A stretch of 30,644 nucleotides of DNA from Flavobacteriales bacterium UBA2040 (GTDB lineage Bacteria; Bacteroidota; Bacteroidia; Flavobacteriales_D; Crocinitomicaceae), in contig DDBE01000226.1 in assembly GCA_002332715.1 (NCBI GenBank), forward strand, positions 1-30,644, written 5' to 3'. The first letter of the stretch is position 1. Every line of letters starts with the position of its first letter. This document shows, piece by piece, positions 7,906 to 16,112 of this stretch. A model generated the notes under the pieces. That model searched no databases. It was not told where the DNA came from and was given only the letters and a program-made list of their open reading frames with translations. The position numbers and the translations under genes are program-made.

Positions 7906-8484
7906 CTATCTACGCGGGGATTTCTTGCGACCGCCTTGCATGCTGGCCATGCGCATTTGATTTTTGGACGGAGCCATTTTCAATTGCTTCTGCATTTGAT
8001 TGATCTGGTCTTTCATCATTCCTTTGTCGTCCATTATTTTTGCTTCAGCCAATAAGGTTAAAGCTTCTGACTTACGGCCTGTTTGAGCACAAATACCAGC
8101 TAAGTGCATGCGGGCAACAGAGTTATCTTGTTTCGTTCGCAAACCAAGCGTCAACGCTTTTCTCAACATAGCTTCCGTTTTTCCGAAACCAAATTCTTGT
8201 GTGTTCAAAACCGCTTGAAGGAAAATCACGTAAGCATGTTGCTTTCTCGGCATCAACTGTGGGTGCGTGATTTTGTTCATCAAACTTTTTGCCTTGTCGG
8301 TATTTCCCACACGCATTTGGTTCATTGCCAAAATCATGTTTTCATTTCTGAAAAAAGTCAAACCTACAATTGCGATAACCGGAATCATGACGATTCCCCA
8401 GCCCCAATTACCATTCTTGAAAAGAATAAAGGTAAAAATTATAGCTGCTAGTGCTAACGCACAGCGAATAATAAAACGAATCAT
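7906..8484 (-). CDS. Small membrane-anchored TPR-like protein, function unknown
   Basis: A 192-residue protein with two predicted N-terminal membrane helices (about residues 5-22 and 28-45, split by KNGNWGWG). A helical region of TPR-like character follows: AMNQMRVGNTDKAKSLMNKI, then ARMHLAGICAQTGRKSEALTLL, where paired helices carry small residues at TPR positions. The C-terminus is very basic (QGGRKKSPRR), suggesting contact with RNA, DNA or phospholipid on the cytoplasmic side. It sits 13 bases downstream of the RidA-family gene and two bases before the methyltransferase, so all three are probably co-transcribed. I do not recognise a specific family. Confidence 0.75.
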   Translation of the reverse strand: MIRFIIRCALALAAIIFTFILFKNGNWGWGIVMIPVIAIVGLTFFRNENMILAMNQMRVGNTDKAKSLMNKITHPQLMPRKQHAYVIFLQAVLNTQEFGFGKTEAMLRKALTLGLRTKQDNSVARMHLAGICAQTGRKSEALTLLAEAKIMDDKGMMKDQINQMQKQLKMAPSKNQMRMASMQGGRKKSPRR

Positions 8485-8497
8485 TTATTGTTTATTT

Positions 8498-8920
8498 TTA
8501 AAGTGATGCAATACATTTTAACTCAATAGCAATGGGCGTAGGAAGAGAGCTGATTTCACACGTCGTGCGACACGGCAAATTGTCCTTAAAATACTCAGCG
8601 TAAATCCTGTTGTAAGTAGCAAAATCTCGTTTCATATTCGTTAAAAACACAGTAATGTCCACTAATTTTTCCCAGCTTGAATCCGACTCTTCCAAAATGA
8701 TTTTCACATTGTCAAATACACTGCGACATTGCGCTTCAAAATCAAATTCTAAAAAATTTCCGTTGTGGTCCAATTTCAATCCTGGCACATGCGAATCATT
8801 CGAATCTGAACCTGCTGTTCTCGGTCCAACTCCAGACAAAAACAACAATCCACCTGCTTTTCGTGCATGAGGATACATTCCGACTGGTTTTGGTGCTTTG
8901 TTTGTGGAGAATTTTTCCAT
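8498..8920 (-). CDS. RidA-family deaminase, 2-aminomuconate deaminase-like
   Basis: A 140-residue RidA/YjgF/UK114 protein. The family hydrolyses reactive imine/enamine intermediates as trimers; some members are 2-aminomuconate deaminases of the kynurenine or 2-aminophenol routes. The N-terminus (APKPVGMYPHARKAGGLLFL), GVGPR, FEAQCRSVFDNVK, DITVFLTNMKRDFATYNRIYAEYF and PCRTT...SLPTPIAIE fit the aminomuconate-deaminase-like branch better than housekeeping RidA. Arg118 and Glu133 correspond to the substrate-binding Arg and the conserved C-terminal Glu. No kynurenine-pathway genes are nearby, so the specific activity is unproven. It is the first gene of an operon with a -7 box just upstream. Confidence 0.88.
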   Translation of the reverse strand: MEKFSTNKAPKPVGMYPHARKAGGLLFLSGVGPRTAGSDSNDSHVPGLKLDHNGNFLEFDFEAQCRSVFDNVKIILEESDSSWEKLVDITVFLTNMKRDFATYNRIYAEYFKDNLPCRTTCEISSLPTPIAIELKCIASL

Positions 8921-8938
8921 CTACTTGTAAGTTTTGTG

Positions 8939-8946
8939 CAAAAGTA
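8939..8946 (-). promoter_or_regulatory. -7 box of the ridA-family operon
   Basis: The minus strand reads TACTTTTG, matching TAnnTTTG, 18 bases upstream of the ATG of the RidA-family gene. No distinct -33 element is visible in the purine-rich DNA upstream. Confidence 0.5.
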
Positions 8947-9047
8947 AGAAATTAGAAGGAAGAGGGAAGAAATAAGAAGTAAGAAATAAGAGGAGAGAAA
9001 TAAAAAGTAAGAAACGCTCCACTTCTTAATTCTTGCTTCTACTTTCT
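8941..9047. repeat. Purine-rich AGAAATAAGAAGTA-type repeats with a pyrimidine-rich inverted counterpart
   Basis: From 8941 to about 9013 the plus strand is almost all A and G with scattered T, repeating variants of AAGTAAGAAATAAGA. From about 9020 to 9047 it switches to pyrimidine-rich CTTCTTAATTCTTGCTTCT, roughly the reverse complement of the same unit. The whole lies between divergent genes (ridA operon and the lipoprotein gene). It could form a long imperfect hairpin or cruciform. Confidence 0.5.
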
Positions 9048-9102
9048 AATTTAAATAAATCGTGGTATCATTTTTGAATTGTTATTTCACTAATTTTGAC
9101 TC

Positions 9103-9786
9103 ATGAAAAAAGTATATCTTTTCCTGACTTTAATCACCTTGTTTACAATATCCTCTTGTATTGAAATAGTAGATGATATTTCGATCAATCAGGATGGTTC
9201 GGGAACATTCAAATACAACATTAACCTTTCTTCCTCCAAGGTGAAGATTTCTTCTTTATTGGCTTTGGATAGTCTCGATGGTAAAAAGATTCCAACTAGA
9301 GCAGAGATTCAAAGTAAAATAGACCATTTTATTACTGTATTTGAAGGAAAAGAAGGGATAAAGAATGTTCAAATGGGAAAGGACTTTGGCAATTACATTT
9401 TTAGATTACAATGTGATTTTAAATCCGTTAAACTTCTCCAAGAAGCGATTAAAAGTACTGTTAAAAGTGAGGTGAAAGGTAATGAGGACTTTTTAGGTGA
9501 CAATGTAGATTGGTTAATATGGAAAGAAGGTAGTTTTGAAAGGTCGGTTCCTGAATTCAGTATTAAGAAAGTAGATCGATTGAACGAAAAAGAAATCAAC
9601 CTTCTGAAACAAGGCAGTTATATTTCTATCACCCGATTCGATAGATTGGTGAAAGACTTCAGTAACAAGTCCGCTGTAATGGCGAAGAACAAAATGGCCG
9701 TTATGCTTAAGTCGAATGCATATTCTTTAAGCCAAAACCCGAGTTTATTGGAAAATACCATTTATCTTAGTCCTCTGAAACCATAA
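9103..9786 (+). CDS. Exported lipoprotein, function unknown
   Basis: A 227-residue lipoprotein. The signal is short and typical (MKKVYLFLTLITLF) with a lipobox ISSC; Cys19 is the predicted lipidated residue. Mature sequence begins IEIVDDISINQDGSGTFKYNINLSSSKVK, a beta-rich pattern (D-x-x-I-x-x-D-G-S-G) often seen near the start of lipoproteins that have LppM-like beta domains. The rest alternates strands and helices with no motif I can assign. Residues after Cys are Ile-Glu, which in Bacteroidota may favour outer-membrane or surface placement, but this is uncertain. It lies 37 bases upstream of the next gene in the same direction and probably belongs to its operon. Its upstream region has a TAATTTTG box at 9091-9098, unusually close to the ATG. 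Confidence 0.8.
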   Translation: MKKVYLFLTLITLFTISSCIEIVDDISINQDGSGTFKYNINLSSSKVKISSLLALDSLDGKKIPTRAEIQSKIDHFITVFEGKEGIKNVQMGKDFGNYIFRLQCDFKSVKLLQEAIKSTVKSEVKGNEDFLGDNVDWLIWKEGSFERSVPEFSIKKVDRLNEKEINLLKQGSYISITRFDRLVKDFSNKSAVMAKNKMAVMLKSNAYSLSQNPSLLENTIYLSPLKP

Positions 9787-9823
9787 GAGGTAGATAAAAC
9801 GCCTTCACTTAAGAATAAAAAGC

Positions 9824-11734
9824 ATGAAATCCCTATGTTTAACACTTCTGTTGTTGTGCACAACAGTTGAACTCAATGCCCAAAAATCCGAGGATTTCAT
9901 CCCAATGGATGCCGTAACCGTATTTAGTATCAATAATATTTCCCTTTTACAAAAAATTCCGCTTGACGAATTAATCAAGTATGAATTCATGGAAGATCTG
10001 CAACAAGAACTTTTCGATGGCTCTGCTTCTGGGAAAACTATAAAAGACGCAGGTATTGATTTTGATCAAAAATTCAATGTATTTTATGGAATGAATCGGG
10101 ATTATAGCGTTACCGGATTTTCATTTGGCATTAACGACCTCAGCAAACTTTTTGGTGCATTTGACGATTTTGATGAGGTAGATTCACCATATGAAGGAGT
10201 TCAGTTTTATTCAAGCTATTTCAATCATTTAATGGTGCGTGGTAATATTGGTGTTTTATTAAGAGTCGATCCTATTTCGACTAGAGTATATGACATTTCA
10301 GATTCAACTTGGTATGCAAGGGGGTATAGCGATAACAGGAGATACAATTACTACGACGATTATTACGAAGACGATTACGAAGAAATTCCTGAAACATACG
10401 ACGAGGATTCTCCAGCTATCGAAATGGAAGAGTATGGTGAAGATGTGTACAATGTCGAGGAAGCATTGGAAGAAATCGAAGAATCTGGAGATTATATCAT
10501 CGAGGAGGATTATGCCCCACACAAAAACTTTTACGATTTAAAAGATTCTATTCGAACCGCTTTAAGAAGAGAATATCTGCTTAAAGTGTCCAAGGAATTG
10601 TTTATCGATGGACAAAATTTAAGAAAATCAGATAAAGTTTTAGCAGAACAATTGACACATGTTGTGGAGGGAGTTTTCTATTTGGATAACGAGCGGAACA
10701 TTTTAAAAACACAACCGTTTAGTTACTATAGTGATTTGATGCCTTACCTAATTGAAGATATTACAAGTCTTTATAAAAACAATAAAATTGTCGGTGATAT
10801 TCGATTAAAAGAACATTCTATTGAGGCTAATATGACCTCCAATTATGGCGATGCTCTGGGGACGATCTACAAAGAGCTGAACAGTAGCAAGTTCGACAAG
10901 AAAATGACCAAATATATTCACAAGGACAATTCAGCGTATTTTACCTATAACGTGGATTTGGGGAAAGCGTATGAAAAAACCTACGAAATCATCATGCCGA
11001 TTCTTAAGAAAGAAAAAAGCAGAATGGTTTCTAGTTCGGTTTTGGCCATCGAAATGATGAATGCCTTTTTAGACAAAGATGCCATTTTTGATATGTATCG
11101 TGGCGGTATGTTTGGTTCTTTCAACGGAGTTAAAAAAGTGCCTGTTCGTAAGTTGGTGTATGAGTACGATGAGGATTTCAATTATATCGAAACAGAAACT
11201 TTTGAAGAACAAGACATTCCGATTTTCACATTGGGTTTCTCAACCAATAGAAATGATATTCCGGCTATCTTTATGGAACAAATGTCTAATATGAACTCCG
11301 AATGGCAGAACATGGGCAAATACTGGAAAATAGAAAATGCATTTTTAAATTCAGTGCCATTATTCATTATCAATCATGGTGGTATGTTTATTATGACCAA
11401 TAACGAGAATCTTGCCGTGAACAATCCGGATGGTTTTGGGGCGAACAAATTAACGAGAAGTCAAATCAAAGCAACAAAGAAATCAGGATTCCTTTATGGA
11501 CAAATGAATACATCGAAAATAATCGATAACATTCCGCGAACGTGGATGACGAATAAACAAATCGATATGTTGAACGCGATGAGAACAAAATCAGGCGATA
11601 TGCAATTGACTTCGTCAAAAACTTCGATTAGTAAAACAGATTTCAAATTGGTGTATGACTTTAAAGGTGAATATGAAGATTCTGGAAAACACCTTCTAGA
11701 CTTGGTGAATAGCTTGTATGTTATCATGAAATAA
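9824..11734 (+). CDS. Large exported protein with internal acidic low-complexity tract, function unknown
   Basis: A 636-residue protein with a signal peptide ending ...LNAQ (about residue 20), so periplasmic or outer-membrane associated. Residues 26-115 (IPMDAVTVFSINNISLL..., then DAGIDFDQKFNVFYG, and a strand ending GINDLSKLF) resemble the N-terminal unit of Bacteroidota DUF4836-like proteins, though I am not certain of the family. Residues 176-230 form a strongly acidic, Tyr-rich stretch (YYDDYYEDDYEEIPETYDED and further E/D runs), probably disordered and able to bind cations. The C-terminal half is alpha/beta with NHGGMFIMTNN and FLYGQMNTSKIIDNIP. The next gene has a similar plan and is probably a paralogue. 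No catalytic motif is seen. Confidence 0.78.
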   Translation: MKSLCLTLLLLCTTVELNAQKSEDFIPMDAVTVFSINNISLLQKIPLDELIKYEFMEDLQQELFDGSASGKTIKDAGIDFDQKFNVFYGMNRDYSVTGFSFGINDLSKLFGAFDDFDEVDSPYEGVQFYSSYFNHLMVRGNIGVLLRVDPISTRVYDISDSTWYARGYSDNRRYNYYDDYYEDDYEEIPETYDEDSPAIEMEEYGEDVYNVEEALEEIEESGDYIIEEDYAPHKNFYDLKDSIRTALRREYLLKVSKELFIDGQNLRKSDKVLAEQLTHVVEGVFYLDNERNILKTQPFSYYSDLMPYLIEDITSLYKNNKIVGDIRLKEHSIEANMTSNYGDALGTIYKELNSSKFDKKMTKYIHKDNSAYFTYNVDLGKAYEKTYEIIMPILKKEKSRMVSSSVLAIEMMNAFLDKDAIFDMYRGGMFGSFNGVKKVPVRKLVYEYDEDFNYIETETFEEQDIPIFTLGFSTNRNDIPAIFMEQMSNMNSEWQNMGKYWKIENAFLNSVPLFIINHGGMFIMTNNENLAVNNPDGFGANKLTRSQIKATKKSGFLYGQMNTSKIIDNIPRTWMTNKQIDMLNAMRTKSGDMQLTSSKTSISKTDFKLVYDFKGEYEDSGKHLLDLVNSLYVIMK

Positions 11735-11758
11735 TGACACTCTGTAAACCTCAACTTT

Positions 11759-13087
11759 TTGTATAGAAAAATCTCTATAATTGTTCTTCTTTCCATTCTT
11801 TTGGCTAGTTTTCTTGTCGCTCGTCATTTTTCCTTGGCGCGCTCATTCGAACCCGAAACAGTGGATCGTATGCCGGATGGTGATGTGTTAATTCGCACAA
11901 ATCTTTTGGAATTAGCCCATGAAACGACGGGTATGTTTCAATTCAACAAAGTCGAATATAGAGACTTTCTTTCTAAAGAATTTTTGTTAGGTCAAGCGAA
12001 AAGTTATGGTCTCGATCTTCAAGCCCCTGTATATGGATTTGCCAATGAAGATGGAAGCTGGGGGTTTTTAATTCATGTTACCGATAGCAGTGAAATAGGA
12101 GCGGGTATTGGCCGAGTGAAACAGCTTATTGAAGCAACTGAAGGAAATCTTGGTGGTCAACGGATTTATTCTTGGAAGAAAGAAAAAAGCTATTTGACCT
12201 ACGGAAAAAATTGGCTGTTCGTTTATAGAGGCGATCAATTTCCAAAAACCTTACGTCGCGTTTTAGATGCAAAAAAGGGTGATCAATCTGAAAGCTGGAT
12301 AGCATTTTTAGAGGAAAAACATTTCGCTGAGAAAAATTTAGTGTTGTATTCCACGGCTCCAAGTTTAAAGGAATATGGAATAGAAAAAGCAATGTTTGCG
12401 CACAATGTCGATTCAGTAAGTGTTACTTTACTTTCCTATATAAAATCAAACGAGCCGTTCAATATTTCACCTAAGGAAGAAGGATTGGCTTTGCCTGTAA
12501 GCCCTGCTTCTAACAAATATTTGAATTTGCATGTTGACGCTAAATCGTTTGGTTCGAATAAGGAAGATCCAATTTATCGATACATGCAAAAAATGAGTGG
12601 CAAAATAAGTTTTCCTCTGGATGACTTTTTGGCCGCATGGAAAGGTGATTTGTCTTTTCGCGAAGGAGGAAAACAAATCGTGAAAGAAACATTTATCGAA
12701 TCTGTGATGGACGATAATTTTGAAATTACAGAGGTCGTTTCGACGAAAGAAACAAAAGTGAAAGGGTTTTCTTTGGCACTTTCTATGAATGACAAAGCAA
12801 ATTATTTGATTAATAAATTGTTGTCAAAAGGAATTTTAACACGGGAAAAAGGAAAGTATAGATTTTTAATTTCGCCACCTTTGTCGATGAAAATAGTGAA
12901 TGATTATTACATTTTTTATTCTGGTGACAGGCAACCACAGCTTATTCCTAACCAGGAGAATAGCGGGTATTTGAGTTACAAACGAACGCCTTTTACCTTC
13001 AATGTGGACACCATTAAGAAAAATGAAATTTATGGCAAAATAGATTTCCCTGTTCAACGTCTACTCAGACGAAGTAAATTTTTCTAA
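11759..13087 (+). CDS. Membrane-anchored or exported protein, probable paralogue of the preceding gene
   Basis: A 442-residue product beginning with a hydrophobic segment (residues 5-20), a signal peptide or anchor. The only start that keeps it is TTG at 11759; the first in-frame ATG (11870) would remove it. The next region reads MPDGDVLIRTNLLELAHE, then YRDFLSKEFLLG, SYGLDLQAPVYGF and GFLIHVTD, in the same order and spacing as the corresponding parts of the upstream protein (VTVFSINNISLL, YEFMEDLQQELFDG, DAGIDFDQKFNVFYG, GFSFGINDLS). The C-terminal NSGYLSYKRTPFTFNVDTI likewise parallels FLYGQMNTSKIIDNIP. It lacks the acidic tract. It is 24 bases downstream, so co-transcribed. Function unknown. 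Confidence 0.72.
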   Translation: MYRKISIIVLLSILLASFLVARHFSLARSFEPETVDRMPDGDVLIRTNLLELAHETTGMFQFNKVEYRDFLSKEFLLGQAKSYGLDLQAPVYGFANEDGSWGFLIHVTDSSEIGAGIGRVKQLIEATEGNLGGQRIYSWKKEKSYLTYGKNWLFVYRGDQFPKTLRRVLDAKKGDQSESWIAFLEEKHFAEKNLVLYSTAPSLKEYGIEKAMFAHNVDSVSVTLLSYIKSNEPFNISPKEEGLALPVSPASNKYLNLHVDAKSFGSNKEDPIYRYMQKMSGKISFPLDDFLAAWKGDLSFREGGKQIVKETFIESVMDDNFEITEVVSTKETKVKGFSLALSMNDKANYLINKLLSKGILTREKGKYRFLISPPLSMKIVNDYYIFYSGDRQPQLIPNQENSGYLSYKRTPFTFNVDTIKKNEIYGKIDFPVQRLLRRSKFF

Positions 13088-13111
13088 TTTCGTACAAACA
13101 AAATCAATTCT

Positions 13112-14113
13112 ATGGAACCAAGTATCTTAATGAAAAAATTAATTGAAGAATTTCCAAACAACCTTTTGGAAGCTCTTTCGATTGCTAAAAAAGTGACCTT
13201 CAAAAAACCAAAAAATACGATTCAAAATGTCGTGATTTGCGGAATGGGTGGTTCTGGAATTGGTGGTAGAATTGTAGCTCAATGGTTAGAAAAAGATTTA
13301 ACTGTACCTGTCAATTTTTGTCAAGATTATCATCTTCCAAGTTACGTTAATCAAAATACTTTGGTTATTGCATCCTCATATTCTGGTAACACAGAAGAAA
13401 CATTGATGAGTTTGGAAACTGCGATTCAAAAAAACGCTCATATCATTGCGATTACTTCTGGTGGTTCACTGGAGGCTTTGTGCAAAGAGAACGGATTTGA
13501 CTATGTAATAGTGCCAGGTGGGAATCCACCCAGAACCGCTATGGCTTTTTCATTGGTTCAATTGGTGAATATTTTCAATCAATTAGGTATGTGTCCTGTT
13601 GAAAGATTGACTGAAATTAAGAAAGGACACGATTTAATCGTAACAGAACTAGAAGATATTATAAAACAAGCACAAGAGATAGCAGCGAAATTGAAAGATA
13701 AGATTCCTGTTTTTTATTCCTCGGGGTCATACGAAGCAATGGCGATTCGTGCACGTCAACAATTCAATGAGAATTCAAAGAAAATTGGTTGGGCGGGAGC
13801 AATTCCTGAAATGAACCACAATGAACTAGTAGGTTGGAGTGGAGGAGATAATCGATTTGGAGTTGTATTTTTAAATACCAAAGATCTAATTAAACGAAAT
13901 CAAAAACGTCTTGAAATTACACTTGATCGTCTTCGTACTAAAACTGATACTGTTATCAACTTGGAGGCCAAAGGAAATTCCAAAATTGAAAAAACACTTT
14001 ATCTGAATAGTATTTTAGATTGGGCATCACTTTACACAGCTGATTTAAATAATGTGGATTGTGTTGAAATTGAAATCATCGATTATTTAAAAGATTCACT
14101 TTCTAAAATTTAG
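13112..14113 (+). CDS. Bifunctional phosphoglucose/phosphomannose isomerase family protein (SIS domains)
   Basis: A 333-residue cytoplasmic isomerase interconverting fructose 6-phosphate with glucose 6-phosphate and mannose 6-phosphate, as in archaeal and Bacteroidota PGI/PMI enzymes. Two SIS domains: the first with ICGMGGSGIGG (42-52), the phosphate-binding SYSGNTEET (89-97) and VPGGNPPRTA (134-143); the second with FYSSGSY (201-207), the catalytic-region ENSKK (220-224) and EMNHNELVGW (233-242). Length fits the family. It starts 24 bases after the preceding gene. The lipB start lies two bases after its stop, so translation is probably coupled. A mannose-phosphate activity would feed GDP-mannose and surface glycans. 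Confidence 0.9.
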   Translation: MEPSILMKKLIEEFPNNLLEALSIAKKVTFKKPKNTIQNVVICGMGGSGIGGRIVAQWLEKDLTVPVNFCQDYHLPSYVNQNTLVIASSYSGNTEETLMSLETAIQKNAHIIAITSGGSLEALCKENGFDYVIVPGGNPPRTAMAFSLVQLVNIFNQLGMCPVERLTEIKKGHDLIVTELEDIIKQAQEIAAKLKDKIPVFYSSGSYEAMAIRARQQFNENSKKIGWAGAIPEMNHNELVGWSGGDNRFGVVFLNTKDLIKRNQKRLEITLDRLRTKTDTVINLEAKGNSKIEKTLYLNSILDWASLYTADLNNVDCVEIEIIDYLKDSLSKI

Positions 14114-14115
14114 TT

Positions 14116-14814
14116 GTGAAAACCACCGTTCAATTTCAAGATTTAGGTTCTATAGACTACCAAAAAGCTTGGGATTATCAAGAGGAATTGTTTGCCAAAA
14201 CCATCGCTCAGAAAATCGAAAATCGGAAGAACAAAAATCAAGTTCCGACCGAGAACATTCTTTTGTTTTGCGAGCATCCTCATGTATTTACTTTAGGGAA
14301 AAGCGGCAATGAAGAACATCTTTTGTTGAACGAATCAGGACTGAGGGAACGCCAAGCAACGTACTATAAAATAAATAGAGGTGGTGATATAACCTATCAC
14401 GGACCCGGACAATTGGTAGCATATCCTATTTTCGATTTAGATCACTTTTTCTCAGATATCCATAAATATTTGCGCTTTTTAGAGGAAGCAGTCATTCAAA
14501 CTTTGAAAGAGTTCGGCATAGAATCGGGCAGAGTCGATGGATTAACGGGAGTTTGGATTCATGGAGACGCCGAGCGCGCTAGAAAGATTTGTGCTTTGGG
14601 TGTAAAATCATCGCGTTGGGTCACCATGCACGGCATCGGTTTTAATGTAAATTCCGATTTGTCGTATTTTGGGGATATCATCCCTTGCGGGATTGAAGAT
14701 AAAGCTGTAACTTCCATGAAAAGAGAGTTAGGTAGAGAACTAGACATGGATGAGGTGAAAAAAGTCCTCAAAGAAAAACTTGCCCAAATCTTCGATTACG
14801 AATACGTCAATTAA
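14116..14814 (+). CDS. lipB: Octanoyl-[acyl-carrier-protein]:protein octanoyltransferase
   Basis: LipB transfers octanoyl from acyl carrier protein to the lipoyl-domain lysine of 2-oxoacid dehydrogenases and the glycine cleavage H protein; LipA then inserts sulfur. The 232-residue product has the family signatures: CEHPHVFTLGKSG (52-64), RGGDITYHGPGQLVAYP (88-104), the lysine in ARKICALGVK (Lys157), the GIGFNVN strand and the catalytic Cys191 in IPCGIEDKAVTSM. All key residues are present. Start is GTG at 14116, two bases after the TAG of the isomerase; ATG alternatives would delete conserved N-terminal sequence. The serine-hydrolase gene begins two bases after the lipB stop, so it is embedded in an operon. 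lipA is not in the window. Confidence 0.95.
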   Translation: MKTTVQFQDLGSIDYQKAWDYQEELFAKTIAQKIENRKNKNQVPTENILLFCEHPHVFTLGKSGNEEHLLLNESGLRERQATYYKINRGGDITYHGPGQLVAYPIFDLDHFFSDIHKYLRFLEEAVIQTLKEFGIESGRVDGLTGVWIHGDAERARKICALGVKSSRWVTMHGIGFNVNSDLSYFGDIIPCGIEDKAVTSMKRELGRELDMDEVKKVLKEKLAQIFDYEYVN

Positions 14815-14816
14815 AT

Positions 14817-16061
14817 ATGAGTACATTATTTCGATGGATTAAGAAAGCTTTCAAAGTTTTCGGAGTTTCCCTTCTCGCGATCGTCATTATCGTCAATCTT
14901 TTTATCATCCTTTCAGGTCGTTTCTACCTGTATAAAGGAATTGCAAAAACCTACCTAATTGGCAAATCAGGACCAGATATCTATGATTTGGAGGTATTTC
15001 CTTATTCGACTATCAAAAAGTCAGGAGAAACGTTTAAATGGGTTGTCGATCATAATTATAATGTCTATAATTTCACACCGGAAGAAGAAAAGCTGAATCA
15101 GAAAACTAAAACGACTGCATTTCTAGTTTTCAAAGGTGATTCTCTGCTTTTTGAAAAGTATTATGAAAAGCATGCCATCGGAACCGTTTCCAACGTGTTC
15201 TCCATCGCAAAAACGGTTGTTGGTATGCTGATTGGCGTAGCAATCGATGAAGGGAAAATCAAATCGCTTGACGAAAAGGTGGCAAAGTACATTCCCAGTT
15301 TCGAAAGCGACGATAAAAAAGACATTACCATACGTCACCTAATGCAAATGGCATCTGGCCTCGATTGGGAAGAAAGTGGGAAGAACCCTTTATCTGAAAA
15401 TGCAGAATCCTATTACGGAAATGATTTGTATGGTTTGGTCAGTCGCCAAAAAGGAGTAATGCCACCTGGAAAGGAATTCAAGTATCAAAGTGGAAATTCG
15501 CAGCTCCTCGGTTTTATAATCGAAAAGGCGGTAGGCACCGATCTATCGAAATATGCCGAACAAAAATTATGGACAAAAATTGGGACACAAAGCGATGCCT
15601 TTTGGAGTTTGGACAGAGAAAATGGTGACGAAAAAGCGTTCTGTTGTTTGTATGCCACAGCGCAAGATTTTGGTCGACTAGGACGTTTAATCATGAACAA
15701 AGGAAAATGGAACGGAGAACAAATCGTTTCAGAAAAATTCATGGTTGAAATGTTCACTAATCGCGCTCCAATAACTGATGATGGGATAAAAAACACCTGC
15801 TATGCTTTACACATTTGGACTTATCACGACGGCGAAGATCAAATATATTATTGTCGAGGATTGTTGGGTCAATACATAGCCGTTATTCCTTCTAAAAATT
15901 TAATTTTCATTCGCTTGAGCCACAACAGCATTCCAAGTATGGATATAGAAGAATTCAATAAACGAAAAGAAAGAGGAGAGAAGGTAGTGTCTAAGGATAT
16001 TGATCATTCGAAAGAGTTCTTTCAGTATGTCGAGACAGCGAAGAAGATTGCGGGATATTAG
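14817..16061 (+). CDS. Serine hydrolase of the beta-lactamase (class C / DD-peptidase) fold, membrane anchored
   Basis: A 414-residue protein with one N-terminal membrane helix (about residues 13-35) and a periplasmic beta-lactamase-fold domain. The SxxK motif is FSIAKT (Ser129 nucleophile, Lys132), the YxN-like motif is YQSGNS in the segment before LLGFIIEKA, and the third-motif position is occupied by RGLLGQYI rather than KTG, as in many esterase-type class C homologues. Helper segments ITIRHLMQMASGLDW and PPGKEFKYQSGN are typical. Such enzymes hydrolyse esters, D-amino-acid peptides or beta-lactams; the substrate cannot be read from sequence and resistance should not be assumed. Only two bases separate it from lipB. 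It ends the plus-strand operon, facing the protease gene tail to tail across 51 bases. Confidence 0.9.
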   Translation: MSTLFRWIKKAFKVFGVSLLAIVIIVNLFIILSGRFYLYKGIAKTYLIGKSGPDIYDLEVFPYSTIKKSGETFKWVVDHNYNVYNFTPEEEKLNQKTKTTAFLVFKGDSLLFEKYYEKHAIGTVSNVFSIAKTVVGMLIGVAIDEGKIKSLDEKVAKYIPSFESDDKKDITIRHLMQMASGLDWEESGKNPLSENAESYYGNDLYGLVSRQKGVMPPGKEFKYQSGNSQLLGFIIEKAVGTDLSKYAEQKLWTKIGTQSDAFWSLDRENGDEKAFCCLYATAQDFGRLGRLIMNKGKWNGEQIVSEKFMVEMFTNRAPITDDGIKNTCYALHIWTYHDGEDQIYYCRGLLGQYIAVIPSKNLIFIRLSHNSIPSMDIEEFNKRKERGEKVVSKDIDHSKEFFQYVETAKKIAGY

Positions 16062-16112
16062 TTAATGGACAATGGATAATTAAGAATTGGTGTGAACCAG
16101 ATTCGTAATTGA

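Noticed and set aside
10304..10522. Minus-strand open frame opposite the acidic tract
   Set aside because: It is the hydrophobic antisense image of the Asp/Glu/Tyr codons and only mimics a membrane protein.
14817..16061. Antibiotic-resistance beta-lactamase
   Set aside because: The fold and SxxK are present, but the KTG motif is replaced and an N-terminal membrane anchor is present; it fits the broad serine-hydrolase group, not a known resistance enzyme.
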